From Aculops lycopersici (Eukaryota; Arthropoda; Arachnida; Trombidiformes; Eriophyidae), in assembly GCA_015350385.1 (NCBI GenBank), contig WNKI01000005.1, positions 944,266 to 1,008,265 of the forward strand: a DNA stretch of 64,000 nucleotides. The letters run 5' to 3'. The notes beneath the pieces were generated by a model. The model was not told the origin of the DNA. It saw only the letters and a list, made by a program, of their open reading frames with translations, and searched no databases. Below are positions 32,193-45,277 of the stretch, piece after piece. Position 1 is the stretch's first letter, and each line of letters opens with the position of its first letter. Made by a program: the position numbers and the translations under genes.

Positions 32193-32858
32193 TAGTGGTA
32201 GTCGATGATCGTTGAGAGGCAACTTGCAAGAGAGCGAGAGTAATGGGCAGCGAGTTGCGCGCTCACAGGAGCGCGACCACCTGAGCGCGCAGCTGTGACG
32301 CAACTTTCAATCGCTGATGAATGGAGGCCAGCGTCACTAGCTAGCGCAACATCAACACCGACGACGACAAGCGACCAATCCGCGATGGATATAACAAAGC
32401 CAGTTGATCTAGTCGGCTTCTTGTGGGTAGTTGGAGGTTCCTACTTTACTCTGATGCTATCGTTAGTCGGTTGTGAATATTGATGTCCACCTCGAGAATC
32501 GTGATCAATGCCATTATATCAAACAACAAGAGGCAGATGATTCTGTGCAACCCCATTCTCTTCTCAGCGTCGTTGTCGGTTATACCAATCGAGTTTGGCG
32601 GTCATAGGATGCAACTCATCAGTTGCGAGGAGAACAATTCGTAGATCGAGGAGACACCACAAATCACGATAACAAGCTGAACCAAAATTCGAACCTTAAC
32701 CGGAATGACGATGAACATGATGACGGTCATGGTAGAACATGGAGGCTAAACTTGGAAATGACTAAACCAACTCTAGTTTAGGTTTTAGCGCCGCGAGCAT
32801 AGTTGTGTTGTGCAACTTGATATAATGGCTCATGGAGAATCTAATTTAAATTTAGCCT

Positions 32859-32859
<1 letters not shown>

Positions 32860-32889
<30 letters not shown>

Positions 32890-32918
32890 AATATATATAT
32901 ATATAAATATATATCATG
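32860..32918. repeat. (CA)n followed by TA-rich microsatellite
   Basis: A dinucleotide CA run passes into TATATAAATATA repeats, a compound microsatellite. Confidence 0.85.
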
Positions 32919-35900
32919 AGATTGATCTGTTGTAACATATGAGCACAAAACACACACAAACACTTACTTGTGATGCATGCTTCAGATGAAAGAGTAGATG
33001 GAAATGCATTACAAGTTACCTGTGTGCTTTGAGCAACTAGGGCAGCTATTGCGAATCATGCTCGTTGTCCGTGGCAAGTGCGCGCCGAGTAGACATGTTA
33101 CTTGCCGCAACGCGATCGTTTGTTATCGATCCAATCATTTTATGCTCTACAACCACCAGATCTCCTTTAGGTCGCTTGGCACTAGCACAGGAGACCTTTT
33201 ATGTTGTGGTATTTGTGCATGTCTATGTGGATGGGAGACGCTTATACCACGTGGGCACCTAGCGACAAAACAAGCCGCCGCCGTCGCCTCCCATTCGTCT
33301 GAATTCATATACATCGCCGAGAGACAAGCGGGCAAACAAACTAACTTGCATCCTGGAGGCGGGCAAGTTCATGATAACAACGATTGCTAGCTGACTGGCT
33401 AGCTGGATAGTAGTACAACCAAAAGAAAGCCAATAGGTTGGAAGTATATTTATTTGTAGTAATGTGGAAAAGTGAGCAAACCAAGGGCTGCCAGCCTACA
33501 GCAACGGCACCAACAACAAACCACAAACGTCAGATCTAGACGCTAGACGCTAGATCGCGAGCTAGCGATAAGCGGGACAGCAAAAGCCAGCTCCACAGGC
33601 GTCGGTTTCGGTGTGCGGCAGTTTTCACCAGTGAGGTGAAAGCAAAAGGGGATAGGAGAAAGAGAGGAAGAGGGAGGGAGAGGGAGCAAGTGAAACATGA
33701 AATTGATTGCACTGATGTCGGCGGCACGATCATTTCATACGTGAGCAAGCAACAACGTTCAGCTGTCATGTTGTAACGACAGCCAGTTGACTGATGACTC
33801 CAAACATGACAACATAACTTGGCTTGCGAGTTATTTCTTGCGGTTGTTGGTTAGTCGCTTGGTGGGAGCCGACATTTGTGCAGTTGGTGGTAGATGGAGG
33901 AAGTGAAAGTTAACCGCTCGCTCTCTGAGTTTTGTGGGTTTCCTTCTTTCTCACTTACTGTATGTCAATGGAAAAGTTCCATTGTCGCTGGCCTACAACT
34001 CACCAAAACATTGGGTCGCTCCACACGACTCGTCACGATACACTTGCGTTAGGTGTTACTTAATATACCGCTTATCTGGAGAGACCAGAAAACTTGAGCG
34101 AGACTAACAAGCCACTGGCATGTGTCATAAATTTCACAAGAAAAGCCAGCAAGCAAATGGCAACTTTATGTATGAATTTATCTACACCAATATAAGAGTG
34201 AGCCAAGCCAATGCGCGATGATTGCTACACTCGACACCGAACCGCTTGGCTCATCCTCCTAACGACGACCAAGTGGACGCCCACGAGCGGGGCTCATCAG
34301 TCGGCGCTCGAGTTGCTGATACTTTTATAATCTCGCAACTAACGGCTAGCTCCACTTCGTTTCCCACTTCTCCTTTGTGGTACATTCTTCCGGCACATAG
34401 ATCTCATTGTTTTGACCCGTTTCGTGTCACACAGGTGACCCTTGCTGGCGAACTCTTACGTGACACAAGAGCCCTTCGCTTGGGTATGGCAGTAGTTGAG
34501 CATTTAAGCAAAAAGTGAGATATAACCAAAATGTGTGGTCATTTCCTGCCAACTGGTTGGGCGAACAAAGGATAACTTTTGAGAACCACATTCACTGTAT
34601 GCACGAGCTGATTAATGAGAATGAGATATTTATGTCGGCCACGTTCACATGATTAAGCTGACGACTGGCGTTTAGTTGAGTATCATTCGCAGAGGGGGGA
34701 AGTTTGGTGTAGATTTGTTTTGAATGCTAAATACTCCGTTAATTTAAAATTTAAACTTTCAAGTTTGGGAGCCCATTGAATTTGAGGCGAGAGATTTGGA
34801 ATGATATGAGTTGAGTCGTTTATTATCATTGCTATGTATCATTTATTCACATGGAACACGAAGAGTGAGAGCGAGATGGGCGCCCATCCGTTTGGGTCTC
34901 TCACTGTCGCTGTTTAATGGGAGCTTTGCAGAATGATACTTTCACACAAGACACAAGCACAAAATGCGAATGCATAAATGTCAACGTTTCTCGTGCATGA
35001 TAAACGTCGGTCGCTAGGTTCAGCGTCCGACTTTTTGTTGGCCCAATAAAGAGAGCAAAAATCAAGAGGCTCGATTGAGCTACTCCTCACCTTTTGGCGC
35101 GCCATCAATGGATAGGTTAGTTGGTTGGTGTGTGCTCTTTTCTGGCTTCCTTTATTGTTGGCTGTCTATATGAGACCAGCCAGCCAGCCAGCCAACCAAC
35201 CGGGCGACAGGCCAACGTGACAGCAGGAAGTCCAAACCACAAACTTCAAACCTCACAACTAGCAGCAATGGGAGCCAACTCATTTCTTTTATTTTTACTT
35301 TTTATTTTTTGAGGAAAAACCTGAAACACACCAGCGGCAAGGGAAAAGTGGGAGGCCAACGCGAGAGCATCGCACGCTCGTGTTTAAAATGTACATTGCG
35401 CAAGCCGCAACCAGCAAACCGCCAGAGGTGCACGTGCTCCTCTCTCTCGCCCTCCCGACTCTCACTAAAAAATCGCTATTAATCATTACGCAATATCTCG
35501 CTGACTCAATCTCTTGGACAGGGATGTAACCTTAGCCCAGGAGTAAGTAGCGACTCGTCGCTTGGCCAACCTCCTGTTAAATCTCCGACTTTTGGCTCCA
35601 ACTCTCTGGCCAAAGTTGCGCTTCCAACTCACTGACATCATCATGATCATTGGAATCAGAATCGGAATCGGAGTCGGGATCATCATCATCATCATAATCA
35701 TGGTATATTTCACATGAGACTACCGCAATCATCATCATTCTTTTGCACTTAGTTGAGTTTCGGTTGATCTCGAGGTTTGGGTTGAGGTTTTTGTGGTTTT
35801 TGATTTGGAGTAAAAAGTTGCGTCACGCGCGATACATAACAATGCAACCTAAACGCTCATTTCATCTTCACCTCCCATTTCCCTTCCTCTGCACTCTTAA

Positions 35901-36439
35901 GTCGCACATCTCTTGTTGCTCAAAAGTATGGAATTGATTTGGAAGGGCAACTGACTCCAGAGCTGAAATTGAAATTCACAACAGACACTCGTGATTCTCA
36001 ATCTCGGCACAAGTGGCACTTTCTTTTCTCTTAAATGTTCAGAGCAAAATTGACTGGCAACGAAACAAACAAACCCCCCCCCCCACTTCGCTCTAGCTAG
36101 TTGGACCCATGAGCATTTACCTCAGCGAAGCGAGCCGACAAGTGGGACTGGACGTGAGTGGCAACAAATCTCCCACCTGCGCCTCCACTTTGCTCACGGG
36201 ACACATTCAGTCGCTCGATATCCAAGAGTCGACGGTTCGAGAGTGGAGATCTGATTTCAATCAGCAATAAGATGCTCCTTCGTTAGGAACACACACAGAA
36301 TAAACACTTGTGGCTCTGTCTCTCTCTCTCTCGCCCTCTTTCTATCTCACTCTCTCACTCGCTACTCGTTACTCACCGCAACGCGTGCAATAAAAATCCA
36401 ACCAACTCGTTTGTGCCCCTCGTTTCGTGAGACGCCCTC

Positions 36440-36515
36440 ATGACACTGAGAGATCCGTTGGACGACACAAGCGGCATTATGCAACCGGGGGGCAATAACT
36501 CACCCGGCCTGACAG
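36440..36515 (+). CDS. Candidate first coding exon, unknown gene
   Basis: ATG at 36440 opens 25 codons plus one base (MTLRDPLDDTSGIMQPGGNN, then SPGLT) and ends at a strong donor ACAG|GTGAGG (GT at 36516). Just upstream lies a CT-rich stretch (about 36,317-36,370) of the sort found near invertebrate promoters. Coding-like composition and the donor suggest an N-terminal exon. No downstream exon was recognised, so the gene is unknown. Confidence 0.28.
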
Positions 36516-37128
36516 GTGAGGCTCTCTCAGTGGCCACTTATAATCGGCCGCTTTTAGTGTCCTTTTTTAAGCGCGCGCGTCTCTCCAGCGAGTCGCAACT
36601 CGCTTTAGTTGGAGATGGTGCCAAAGTGATTGCTAATTTTACTTGCGAACCTCAAGACTTGGCGAGACCGACGAACAGAGCAAAAGCGAATCAAACGCCG
36701 ATGCGCATTTGTCTACCTGAGTGCGAATTCTAGCTAATGGCGGTCGTGTGCTGGTCCGGCCGTTAAGATAGATGGCCACTTGCATCACTTGTTTGTAGAT
36801 GGCGCGCAGGGCGCACCTCGAACACTGCAACCTGTGCGAGCCCAAGTAGCTCCATTCCCGAAGCCGGTTGTTTGTTAAAGCTGCACTCGTGATGAGCCAC
36901 TTGCATAAGCAAGATGCGAAATAGGGATCTCCGCTGCTGCTGCTGCCGGTGCCACCGCTGTCCTTGACTCACAGACGACCGTGTTTCTTGTCTCTTGTCT
37001 CTTGTCTCCTGTCGCTCTCTTGAGAAATATATGGCAAAACGGAAGTGGAGTTTCCTCAATTTGAAACGAAGAGACGAGCGTCAGTCGGTGACTTTGGCTG
37101 AGCTCTGGTTTCAGTTCGTTTAATATAT

Positions 37129-37178
37129 AATCTATCAATCAATCAATCAATCAATCAATCAGTCAGTCAGTCAGTCGG
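37129..37178. repeat. Tetranucleotide (ATCA)n/(GTCA)n tract
   Basis: ATCA units followed by GTCA units. Related CTGA/GTCA tracts recur at 45.1, 45.3, 49.34 and 63.98 kb. Confidence 0.85.
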
Positions 37179-37344
37179 TGGACCGGTCGATCGGTTAGTT
37201 GGTTTGTTGGATAGAACACAGAGAACGAGTCGAGTGAGCCACTCGCTTCGTTTAGCTCAAATTAAACTAAACTGAAAGCCTGGATCCAACGACAAGGAAC
37301 GAGGAGACCAACAGCAAAACTGACTGACTGACTGGCCGTCTTTA

Positions 37345-37370
37345 CGACGACGACGACGACGACGACGACG
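37345..37370. repeat. (GAC)n microsatellite
   Basis: About eight perfect GAC units. Similar GAC/GTC tracts occur at 39.28, 54.09 and 60.58 kb. Confidence 0.85.
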
Positions 37371-38416
37371 AATGCGAGCTAGCGACGGGCGCATAGCGAC
37401 GCCACGCAGCGCAAACCAATGCGACGTAACGCGACGTCGACCAAGAGTCAAGGGATTGCTCGACTTGGGCTCTGTATTTGTGTCAAAGTTAGCGGGCTCA
37501 TTTATTGGCAAGGGATTCCCACTACTGCGCTTCCATTCCTGCACGTCGTCCGTCAATCGTCGGCGCGCTAGTCGCGCTTGCAACCAACCTTCTCCTTCTC
37601 ATTGGAGTGTACGGAGTTCGCGTATAGCTGACATTTGGAAAAGTTGGACGATTCAGAGAAAAAGAGGGGAGAGTCATCCATCTAAGCGAACGACAAGCTG
37701 CCTGTCGTTTGTGTGTTGTGCTTGAAGTCGAATCGTCTATTGGCATTCGTGGCATTCGTCAGTCGAGTATTGCTGCTTGTGACGCCACAGCAACCGACAA
37801 AAGACACGACTACCACCATGACTCACCCACTTGCTCGAGGAGACACTAGAGAATCGATTGAGTCTTGGTGTTTTTTGCCGTTCATCTCGCCACCGCTAGT
37901 TATGATATTGGAGTGAAAAAACTCCTTGTCCTATCCGAGGAGACGAGTGGGCGTCTGTATACTTTACCTGCCAATCAATCGGTGGCCAGGTAGAGACGGT
38001 GGTTGTTGCTGCCGCTGCTTCTGCGACTAGAATTTCCGCTGAGGCCGGGCGTCGCGCAAGTTGGAGCCTTGGAATTCAATTCCAATCGACGACGTGTTTT
38101 TTGCCCTCACTCCACTGTTCGCCTCGCTCGATAATCGATGACTTTGAGGCAGGGGACCCAAAGGTGAAGAGAGAGAGAGAGAGAGAGAGGGCAAGAGAGG
38201 TAAAAGGTAAAAAGCAAACACGGACGCGGTGATCGGTCCAATCGGGAATCTCGCAGCGAGTGACCGCAAACCGCAAGTTGGTCTTTTTTCTGGACAAATA
38301 TGAGCGATACAATGCCGTCGATCGAGTGATTGAGGCGAACACAAGGTTGCTACATTCGTCAGCGGCACTGCTGACGATTTCCAGATGCGTGGACTCGATT
38401 GACGATCAATCGGTCA

Positions 38417-38484
38417 AACGAAAATGGAGAATGAGACAAACGGACACAGAAGAGTGTCCGTTTGTCTCATTCTCCATTTTCGTT
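38417..38484. repeat. 31-bp perfect inverted repeat with 6-base loop
   Basis: Left arm 38417-38447 and right arm 38454-38484 are exact reverse complements, with loop AGAAGA. The sequence is not low-complexity (core GAGACAAACGGACAC). Read on either strand it would form a perfect hairpin. Confidence 0.95.
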
Positions 38485-40301
38485 CGAGTTTATTTTGGCC
38501 AGACGAAAACGGCGACCTGCGGCGAGATCCGGCTCTTATTAGTTTTCTGCCTTGGTTTAGGTGGCACTCCGAGAGTCCAAAGGAGCAACAGCAGCTGGCG
38601 TCGTCTCCTTGGCATTGCATCTCTGGTCCAAGTGCCGGTGGCGCTTCGCTTTCCCGTTTGGTGGCTCAAGTGATCGGCCCAAAATGACGCGCGTGCTGCT
38701 CATTCCCGCCAAGTGGGAGCAAAAGTTTGCCCACATTCCCCCTGCTAACTCGAACTCGCAAGATACGTGCCAGGCAACCGATAAAAGAGGAGAAGCAATC
38801 AGACTGCCAACCACCACGAGAGGCTGCCAGAGTTGCGCTACGTGTGCCGGCCGTTTGATTGAATGATACGCCAAAAATTAACCATTTATCTTACTATTGA
38901 ATGACATTTCATCAATCATTACTATTCATCATCGACGGCCCAGCGGCAGTTGGCTCTCGTTCGCCTTGGCCTCCTCCAGTGCTTAGTGTTTTGTTGTTTG
39001 AGATGCGCGACTAAAGTTGAGGTTGGAGCCGGAAGTTTTGCGAGGATTTCGAGTGGATTTCGAGTTTTGGCGCAGAAATGAACGTGGTGCTCGTGTAACG
39101 CCATAGAAACACATTAACATGTGACTGTACGTATCCGAGTGTCGAGCTCGAGGGTTCAGTTTCAATGGTGGTGGCGGCGGCGGTGGTGGTCTTGGCAAAA
39201 AGTTGGAGGAGGAAGTTTGACGTTGATGGTTCGCATAGTTGCTGCTGCTACCGCTTTCCCACTGACAGACTGACTAGCGGCGACGACGACGACGACGACG
39301 ATGATGATGATGATGATGAGTATTGTTGTTATCAGTCTTTAGCTCACACTTAAGCAACAAACTGACTGTCCGCGGGTTCGGCCTTCGCAGCGTCGGAGTT
39401 TGGCGAGCCGGCAAGGCCCAAGCTTGAGGACCCGGGGACCTCAGCTGGGACCGCCGCCTTGACCGCAGGGCGCGCGGCAAGCTGACCGGCTCGAGGAGAG
39501 CTCCGGACATCAGACATCAAGCGCCGAGCCGTAAACTGCTGCGCCAGTAACGGCAGCCACCGACAGCCAACTGGACGCGAGCGCTCGACGGATGGATGGA
39601 TCATCCATTTTGCTTAGCGGCAAGGATGCACTGACTGGCAGCTACACGGAAGCGCCGGCCAAAACACAGAAGCATTCGCGGCCACAGCGTCTCTCGCCGC
39701 TTCGTCCGATGGCGCTACTAGTACTACTACTACTACTACTTATACTACTACTGCTGCTCATCCAAATCAATTTCAACCATCAATCAATCTGAAGGTTGTG
39801 CGCGTTTGTCGATCTCTATGGCTCTCCCGCTGCACCGGCGCCCATTGTGCTTATTTCATGCCTCTGTCTGTTTGCTGGCTCTCGGTCGGTGTGTGCTTTA
39901 CGCTCCTTCACTCACTCAGTGAGTCCTCCTCTATCCTCAATCCTTGTGCCTCATTCCTTTGCCGTTCAAACAAACTGTGCACAAGTGCCTAAGAAAAAGA
40001 GAGACAAACATGAGCAATCCATCCATTTAGTCGGCGACTCTAGTTAGAAGAAGAGGGAGCAATCAGCGAGCGATCCATCGATCCAGGCGTCTAAAACCTC
40101 AAGTAGGCGAGAGAGTTTGTCCATCAGTTGCCATGAGTTTTCAGGTCTCTCTCTCTCTCTCTCTCTCGGTCTTGCTCTCGCTGCTGCTGCATCAGTTTGT
40201 TGGTCAGTTTGCATGTTGCAAGCAGACCGACCAAGAATCTAGTCGAGCAAAGTATCTACGCAAGTTCAACGCGAAGCGTTAAAACCAACGGGTGGCTTCG
40301 C

Positions 40302-40329
40302 ATGGAAAGGGACGACGACGAGGAAGAAG
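40302..40329 (+). CDS. Candidate short first coding exon
   Basis: ATG with nine codons (MERDDDEEE) plus one base, running into a strong donor GAAG|GTAAGA (GT at 40330). It is too short to be more than a candidate, and no acceptor partner was identified. Confidence 0.15.
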
Positions 40330-41792
40330 GTAAGACTAAAATCGGTAAGCCAATCAATCTAGTTGACTGCTCACCTGATATGCCACAAGCTTGGTGGCGG
40401 AATTTACTCTTGGGCGTCGCTTTCCGTTTTTATCGGCTAAATCTGGGCTACTGTGCGCCAGTTGGAAGCCCGAACGACGCGCGCTCAACAACCACCTGTT
40501 TGAGTGTCGAGCAAGCGGCCGCCTCGAGCTTTGCCTTTGGTTTTGCCGCCGACGCAGCCGCAAGTTGCCGCTTGTTGCGTGTCAAGTGGCGATTGACTAT
40601 AATGATTCAGTGTTTAAGGCGAGCGCCTTTTGTTAGGGAGTCGAGTAGTGGACTAGTGAAAAATAGAAGAGATCTACTAAATCTGTCAGTCATCCTCTTA
40701 GACTGGATAAGATTTAATTCCCTGTCTTTTCTACGAGAGACTTACAGGAGACAAGTGGAGAGGGAGAGAGGGATAGATAAAAGTAGGAGGCTATCAATTT
40801 GCATGCATGAGCATGGGAGTTGAGCACTACAAGTAGCCGTGGTGCAGCTAATGGCGCAACACACACACGAACGGAGAGTCCATTAGCAGCTCACCGTTCG
40901 GCCGCCATTCCGCGGAAGACGCTCGGCTCCTCAGGTGGGTGATTAGCGGCCAGAGTTGGCCAGGTGCACTCCAGATCGAGATGCGAAATCGGCAATAGAA
41001 GTAGAGGTGGAAATTATCACCAAAGAGAAGCTATCCAAATAACGTAGTTTCAGTTGCACTCGGGACGCATGCTTATCGTTGAGGTTGCAAGCAACTGAGT
41101 GACAACAACGAGTCCGAGAGGAGGGATTTCGTGATGGTTGCTCATGGTCATGTGGCAAGGTTCTGGCTATTTCAACTATGCAAATGATTGATTTAGCAAA
41201 ATTGGATTCCCTCTGGTGCCGGCGAGGGTTGCTGCTGCTGCTGCTGCTGTGGTGCCGGTAATGGTGGCGAAATAATACCGAGAGATGACAGTGACAACAA
41301 GCGACGGCCACTCTTCACGCTTTGCCGTCCATTCAAATGCACTTTGGTTGGCGAATTGCGAATCGCGAATCGCGAGTTTAGTTAGGTTAGATTAGTACGG
41401 TGGCCGCCACTAACATTTGAGCAGTCGGCCTGCACAAGTCAGTGGAACAAGCGAGTGGTAGTAAATGATAAATCGTTGATGAGAAATGGCACTCACTGTT
41501 GTGGAATGGGCAGCGCGAGCTGCGCACAATGGCCAGCGGCGGCGGCGGCGGCGCCAACCTGTGGGAAGTTGACTCGATTGATGGTTGTCGCCTTTTGTCT
41601 CCAAATTTACATTCAGGAGCGAACTAGACCAGAAATATGAGTCTCCAAGTGGAGTCGTCGTATATCATGATGATATAAGAGTGAGGAGGGAAAAACAACA
41701 CCACAAGCTCGGGGAATTTTCCTCCATCTCTGGTGCGTTTGTGAGCATGTGTGTGACTTGAAACGGAGCGTTAAAAGAAAGAAAAGAAAATT

Positions 41793-41820
41793 AAAGTAAA
41801 GTAAAGTAAAGTAAAGTAAA
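41793..41820. repeat. (AAAGT)n pentanucleotide repeat
   Basis: About five tandem AAAGT units. Confidence 0.85.
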
Positions 41821-42777
41821 TCTTCGCCCAGAGTCGCCATCGTCGTTGGCGAGTATTAGCGAGCGAGAGGAGAAATAGAAGTAGTTGTCGAAAAAGTTAT
41901 AATCCTTATTTATTATCTGTATCTGTTTTTCACCTCCTAGGCGGCAGTTGGCATTTTGCATAAATCTTTGCCTTGTGTGTCCGCCCATCGGAGCGGACGG
42001 ACTTTGCAGAGAGGGAGAACTGCTCACGGCAAACTTGCAACTCGGAAACCAAACCACCGCTGGCGCGTAGATTTGCACGTCATACTTGGTGTCAGCATAG
42101 CGACAACAACAGCAACAGCAACAACCACCGGCCGACGCTGTCGCTGTTGCCGAAAAATGACGGCCGCGCCGCGATCATCACGCTGATGGGCAGCCCGCTA
42201 ATGATTGTCTTGGCTTGTGACGTTTTGGTTGCATTCTCACCGCCAGCTTCTGGTTTCTCTGGGTTCCCTTTGGGTTCCTTGGTTTTGCTAGTCTCCACTC
42301 TGGTCTTCAGTTTGAATGATGGAGAGAAAGAGAAGTCTCTCAGCTGAGCCAACAAGAGAGAGAGAGAGAGAGAGAGACTGCATTTGCTGCCTCTATTTAA
42401 GCTCGCGAGCTTGCGACCGAGAAGCCGACCGAGTGACTGACTGGCTGGCTGGCTGAGCTAGCGAGCGAATGAGTGACTGGCGCTTGTTGCGAGCTGACTG
42501 ATGATCGAACCAGAAACTCTGGCCAACCAACAAAAGTCAAGCTAGAGCCGGCAGCAGCGGCAGCGGCAAAAGTCTCACGTGACGAGCGACGGATTCGCGG
42601 AAACGATAATTTGACTAATGATCAAGCAAAGTTGCCGCTTGACTTTACGTTGGTCTGGTTGCTCACTTTAGTAACCATCGCTGCTCTTGTTCCCAACTGA
42701 ACAGCGAGCCAACCACCAAAGTTGGTCGCCTGCTATTGCTTGTGTGTGTGTGTGTGTCCGTCCGACAAGCAGCTCGC

Positions 42778-42790
42778 CCATCACCATCAC

Positions 42791-42822
<32 letters not shown>

Positions 42823-42834
42823 CCATCACCATCA
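42778..42834. repeat. (CAT)n/(CAC) microsatellite
   Basis: A CATCATCAT core bordered by CACCATCAC units, a trinucleotide tract of about 55 bp. Confidence 0.85.
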
Positions 42835-44062
42835 TTTCTCATGACTTATTGTCGCTCCATATGCTTGCGCGAATTTGCAACGCGCAGCAGTGATACGCGC
42901 CATAATTCATATTTCCTCTGGCAAACTTTTTGCCCAGTTTGAGAGTCTCGCTGGCAAACTATCAGTACTAGTAGCAAACGAAAGGAAGGAGAAGGAAAAG
43001 GAATTGGATCCAGGGGAAACTTGGCCCACGAGTAAACCGAGCGAAGAGTTTCGATGGTTGCGACGAAACGGCACACAAGTTGCAATTCGTGGAATCGCTG
43101 GTCGTTGTTGTTGGTGTCCAGCTTTCGATGGCCCTAACTTAACCGAGATCCGCGCCCAAGTGTCTTGTTGCTGTCATCTTTAGCTGCCTCATGCGAGTTT
43201 TGTTTTATTCTATTCCCTCAAGTAACTCTAGTGACCATCGAGAGGACGAACACGAAGACTAGGACGACGACGACGTCGACAAGTGGCCGACACAAACAAG
43301 TGGTTGCTGCGAGTTTGCTGAAAGATTCTGTGGAGCTCAAATTGAATAGTGGACATGGTGATCATTGTTTCTCTCATTCTACATGCAAGACTTTCGCACG
43401 CCCCCACCACGCGGCGCTCATTTCTAGGAATTCTAGCACTCAACTCAATGGCCAGTGGCCAGTAGCTAACCAGTTTGCCAAGCTAACGCTCTCGTCAAGT
43501 CGCCAGCGCCACGAGGCACTGCAACCAATTAATTGGATCTCCCAGTCTCTTTCTTTCGCTCTCTTGCTTGACTTCTGCAGCAGCAGTTATCTCTAGTCGT
43601 CTTTGTAACGGGTTGCATCACTACAGTTGCAGATTTGCCAAGTGGTTGTCGCTCGCTCCACGCGACGAGTTTTGTTTTGTTTTGTTTTGTTTTATCTCGT
43701 TTCGTGTCTCTACTGAACCCATGATGTGGGCGACAAATTATGACAAATCCCCGCGCGCCTGACAATGAGGAGGAGGCGGCGTGACAGCCGACGAACTACC
43801 GAGTGACAGACAGACGGACGGACGGACAGGTAAGAGGAGCGGCGGCGGCAGTGGTTACAGAAGCTGCATCAGCAGCAGCACCTTTCGCCTGCCCGCCCAT
43901 TGACGACCCATGCACACCGACAACAATATCTGTCTGTCGGTGGCGTACGCTCGCTGGCTTCTGTATGTGATGTGTCGTCGAGTGGACTAGGTGGTTGCTG
44001 TTCCTCTTTAGCTAGCCGATTGTGGGTCGGCAAAAAGGCGCGCGCTTATGTTTAATGCAGAG

Positions 44063-44095
44063 GCCAAGCGTCTGATTTCCAATCAGACGCTTGGC
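44063..44095. repeat. 15-bp perfect inverted repeat, 3-base loop
   Basis: Arms 44063-44077 (GCCAAGCGTCTGATT) and 44081-44095 are exact reverse complements, with loop TCC. Confidence 0.95.
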
Positions 44096-44810
44096 AGTCA
44101 GCAAGCAGTGGACCCGACGGGAGCCGAGTCAAATCAGATCTCTCGTTATGTCCATCAATGAAACCTGCGCACCGTTAAGTCGTCGTCGTTGCTGTTGTTG
44201 TTTGAGTTGTTGGCTTTAGCAGCGACGCTTTTCTTATGCTCAACCACCGGACCAGCCACCGGTTTATTCACTAGAACCATCAGCCGATTCATTCGATGGG
44301 CTTTGATTCAATTGAACTGACGCTGGTTGTCATTTTGGCGCAAATAAATAGACATTTCCGCTTCCCCTTCCCACTGGCCGGTATCCACTAACTGGCTGTC
44401 CACAGTGATTGTCGTCGTCGTCGTCGTTGGCGGTGGCGGTGGCACTAGCGTCTGGCAAACAGTAGCAAAAGTTCAGTTATGGCTAGGGAAGTAGAAAGAG
44501 CGAGCAATAGACAGGAAGAGACACATAGAGACTTGGATTGGCGCGGTGGTCTAGACGGTGGCCATGGAGGGAGCTATGCAGCGCGTTCCAATGGCGAGCA
44601 GCGCGATGACATTAATTGATACGGACAATTTGGACACGACCAAGCAACGGGAAGGTTAGTGCCTCACTCGCGAGTCCAGTCGCTGGCTCAACTCATGGGC
44701 AATCGCTCCTTCATTTGGATAGTAGCGGCGGCGGCAGCAAGTGGAAGTTTTAGTGTAACCAGGCCACCGACTGCCCGGTCACTTCCGGCGACGAGCGCGC
44801 CAAAAGTCGG

Positions 44811-44843
44811 CCTCGAAGTCAGACGTGCGGTCTGACTTCGAGG
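44811..44843. repeat. 14-bp perfect inverted repeat, 5-base loop
   Basis: Arms 44811-44824 (CCTCGAAGTCAGAC) and 44830-44843 are exact reverse complements, with loop GTGCG. Confidence 0.95.
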
Positions 44844-45162
44844 GTGACAGTGACGCGCAGTCGCTCGCCTCGCCGGAAGAGTAATGACCACAACGGGTGA
44901 GGTGTCAGGTGCGCTTCTCTCGGCCGGAAATCAATTGCAATTCAGCGATTAATCTTATTCCTGGCGCCTCGTGACAGCGCCGAGCGGGCCAGTGGCAGTG
45001 GCGGCTATACCTGTGGCTGCCACCTGGCGATCTATCCTCCCTTCTCTCCCTCTCGCTCTTTGGACAGTTTGCTCGCGAAGTGCCGCCGGCAAGCTGGCTC
45101 CCGGTGGCAGTAGCATGACAGCCCCAGCCGAGTGACTGACTGACTGACGGACAGGTGCTCAC

Positions 45163-45176
45163 CTGGTGGCGGTGGT

Positions 45177-45212
<36 letters not shown>

Positions 45213-45277
45213 CGCTGCCGTTGCCGTTGTTCGGGCTTAGCGAGGCACTGCTCCAAGTTGAGCAGTGTGTCGCACAT
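45163..45277 (-). CDS. Candidate first coding exon of a polyglutamine protein
   Basis: On the minus strand an ATG at 45277 opens MCDTLLNLEQCLAKPEQRQR, then a Gln run and PPPP. The exon ends at a strong donor CCAG|GTGAGC (GT at 45162-45161) after 38 codons plus one base. The non-repetitive start and the well-placed donor make this the best of the small candidate exons. The Gln run is a TGTTGC-type repeat, so part of it could be chance. The gene family is unknown. It lies 4 kb beyond the 3' end of teashirt on the same strand, so it could be a separate gene. Confidence 0.35.

Larger units (their letters stand above)
25461..36439. other. Non-coding stretch, left part of the 40-kb gene desert
   Basis: About 11 kb without a recognised gene. 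One minus-strand ATG frame (27240-26950, 96 codons, opened by an upstream in-frame stop) reads like protein but matches nothing I know. The segment contains a (GTT)n tract at 32.1 kb, a CA/TA tract at 32.9 kb and a 9-bp hairpin at 29,385-29,406. Many open frames start with TTG or GTG and follow triplet repeats; I do not regard them as genes. Confidence 0.5.
36516..45162. other. Non-coding stretch, middle of the gene desert
   Basis: About 8.6 kb with no recognised gene. It contains microsatellites, three perfect hairpins (38.4, 44.06 and 44.81 kb) and scattered donor-like sites such as CAG|GTAAGA at 43,829. Repeated words GGCAACTTG, AGTTGCC and TAGCTAGC give it a texture unlike the left gene-dense part. 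Confidence 0.45.

Noticed and set aside
31866..32303. Open frames with long Gln/Asn/Thr runs on both strands
   Set aside because: They are produced by the (GTT)n microsatellite, and flanking residues show no family motif or splice context.
36063..36083. Homopolymer C runs here and at 45.41, 53.08 and 54.65 kb
   Set aside because: Short homopolymers. They may be sequencing-sensitive but carry no feature.
40354..40563. Minus-strand frame ending at a donor-like CAG|GTGAGC (40,371)
   Set aside because: There is no ATG and the composition is Arg/Ser-rich and repeat-like. The donor alone is not enough.
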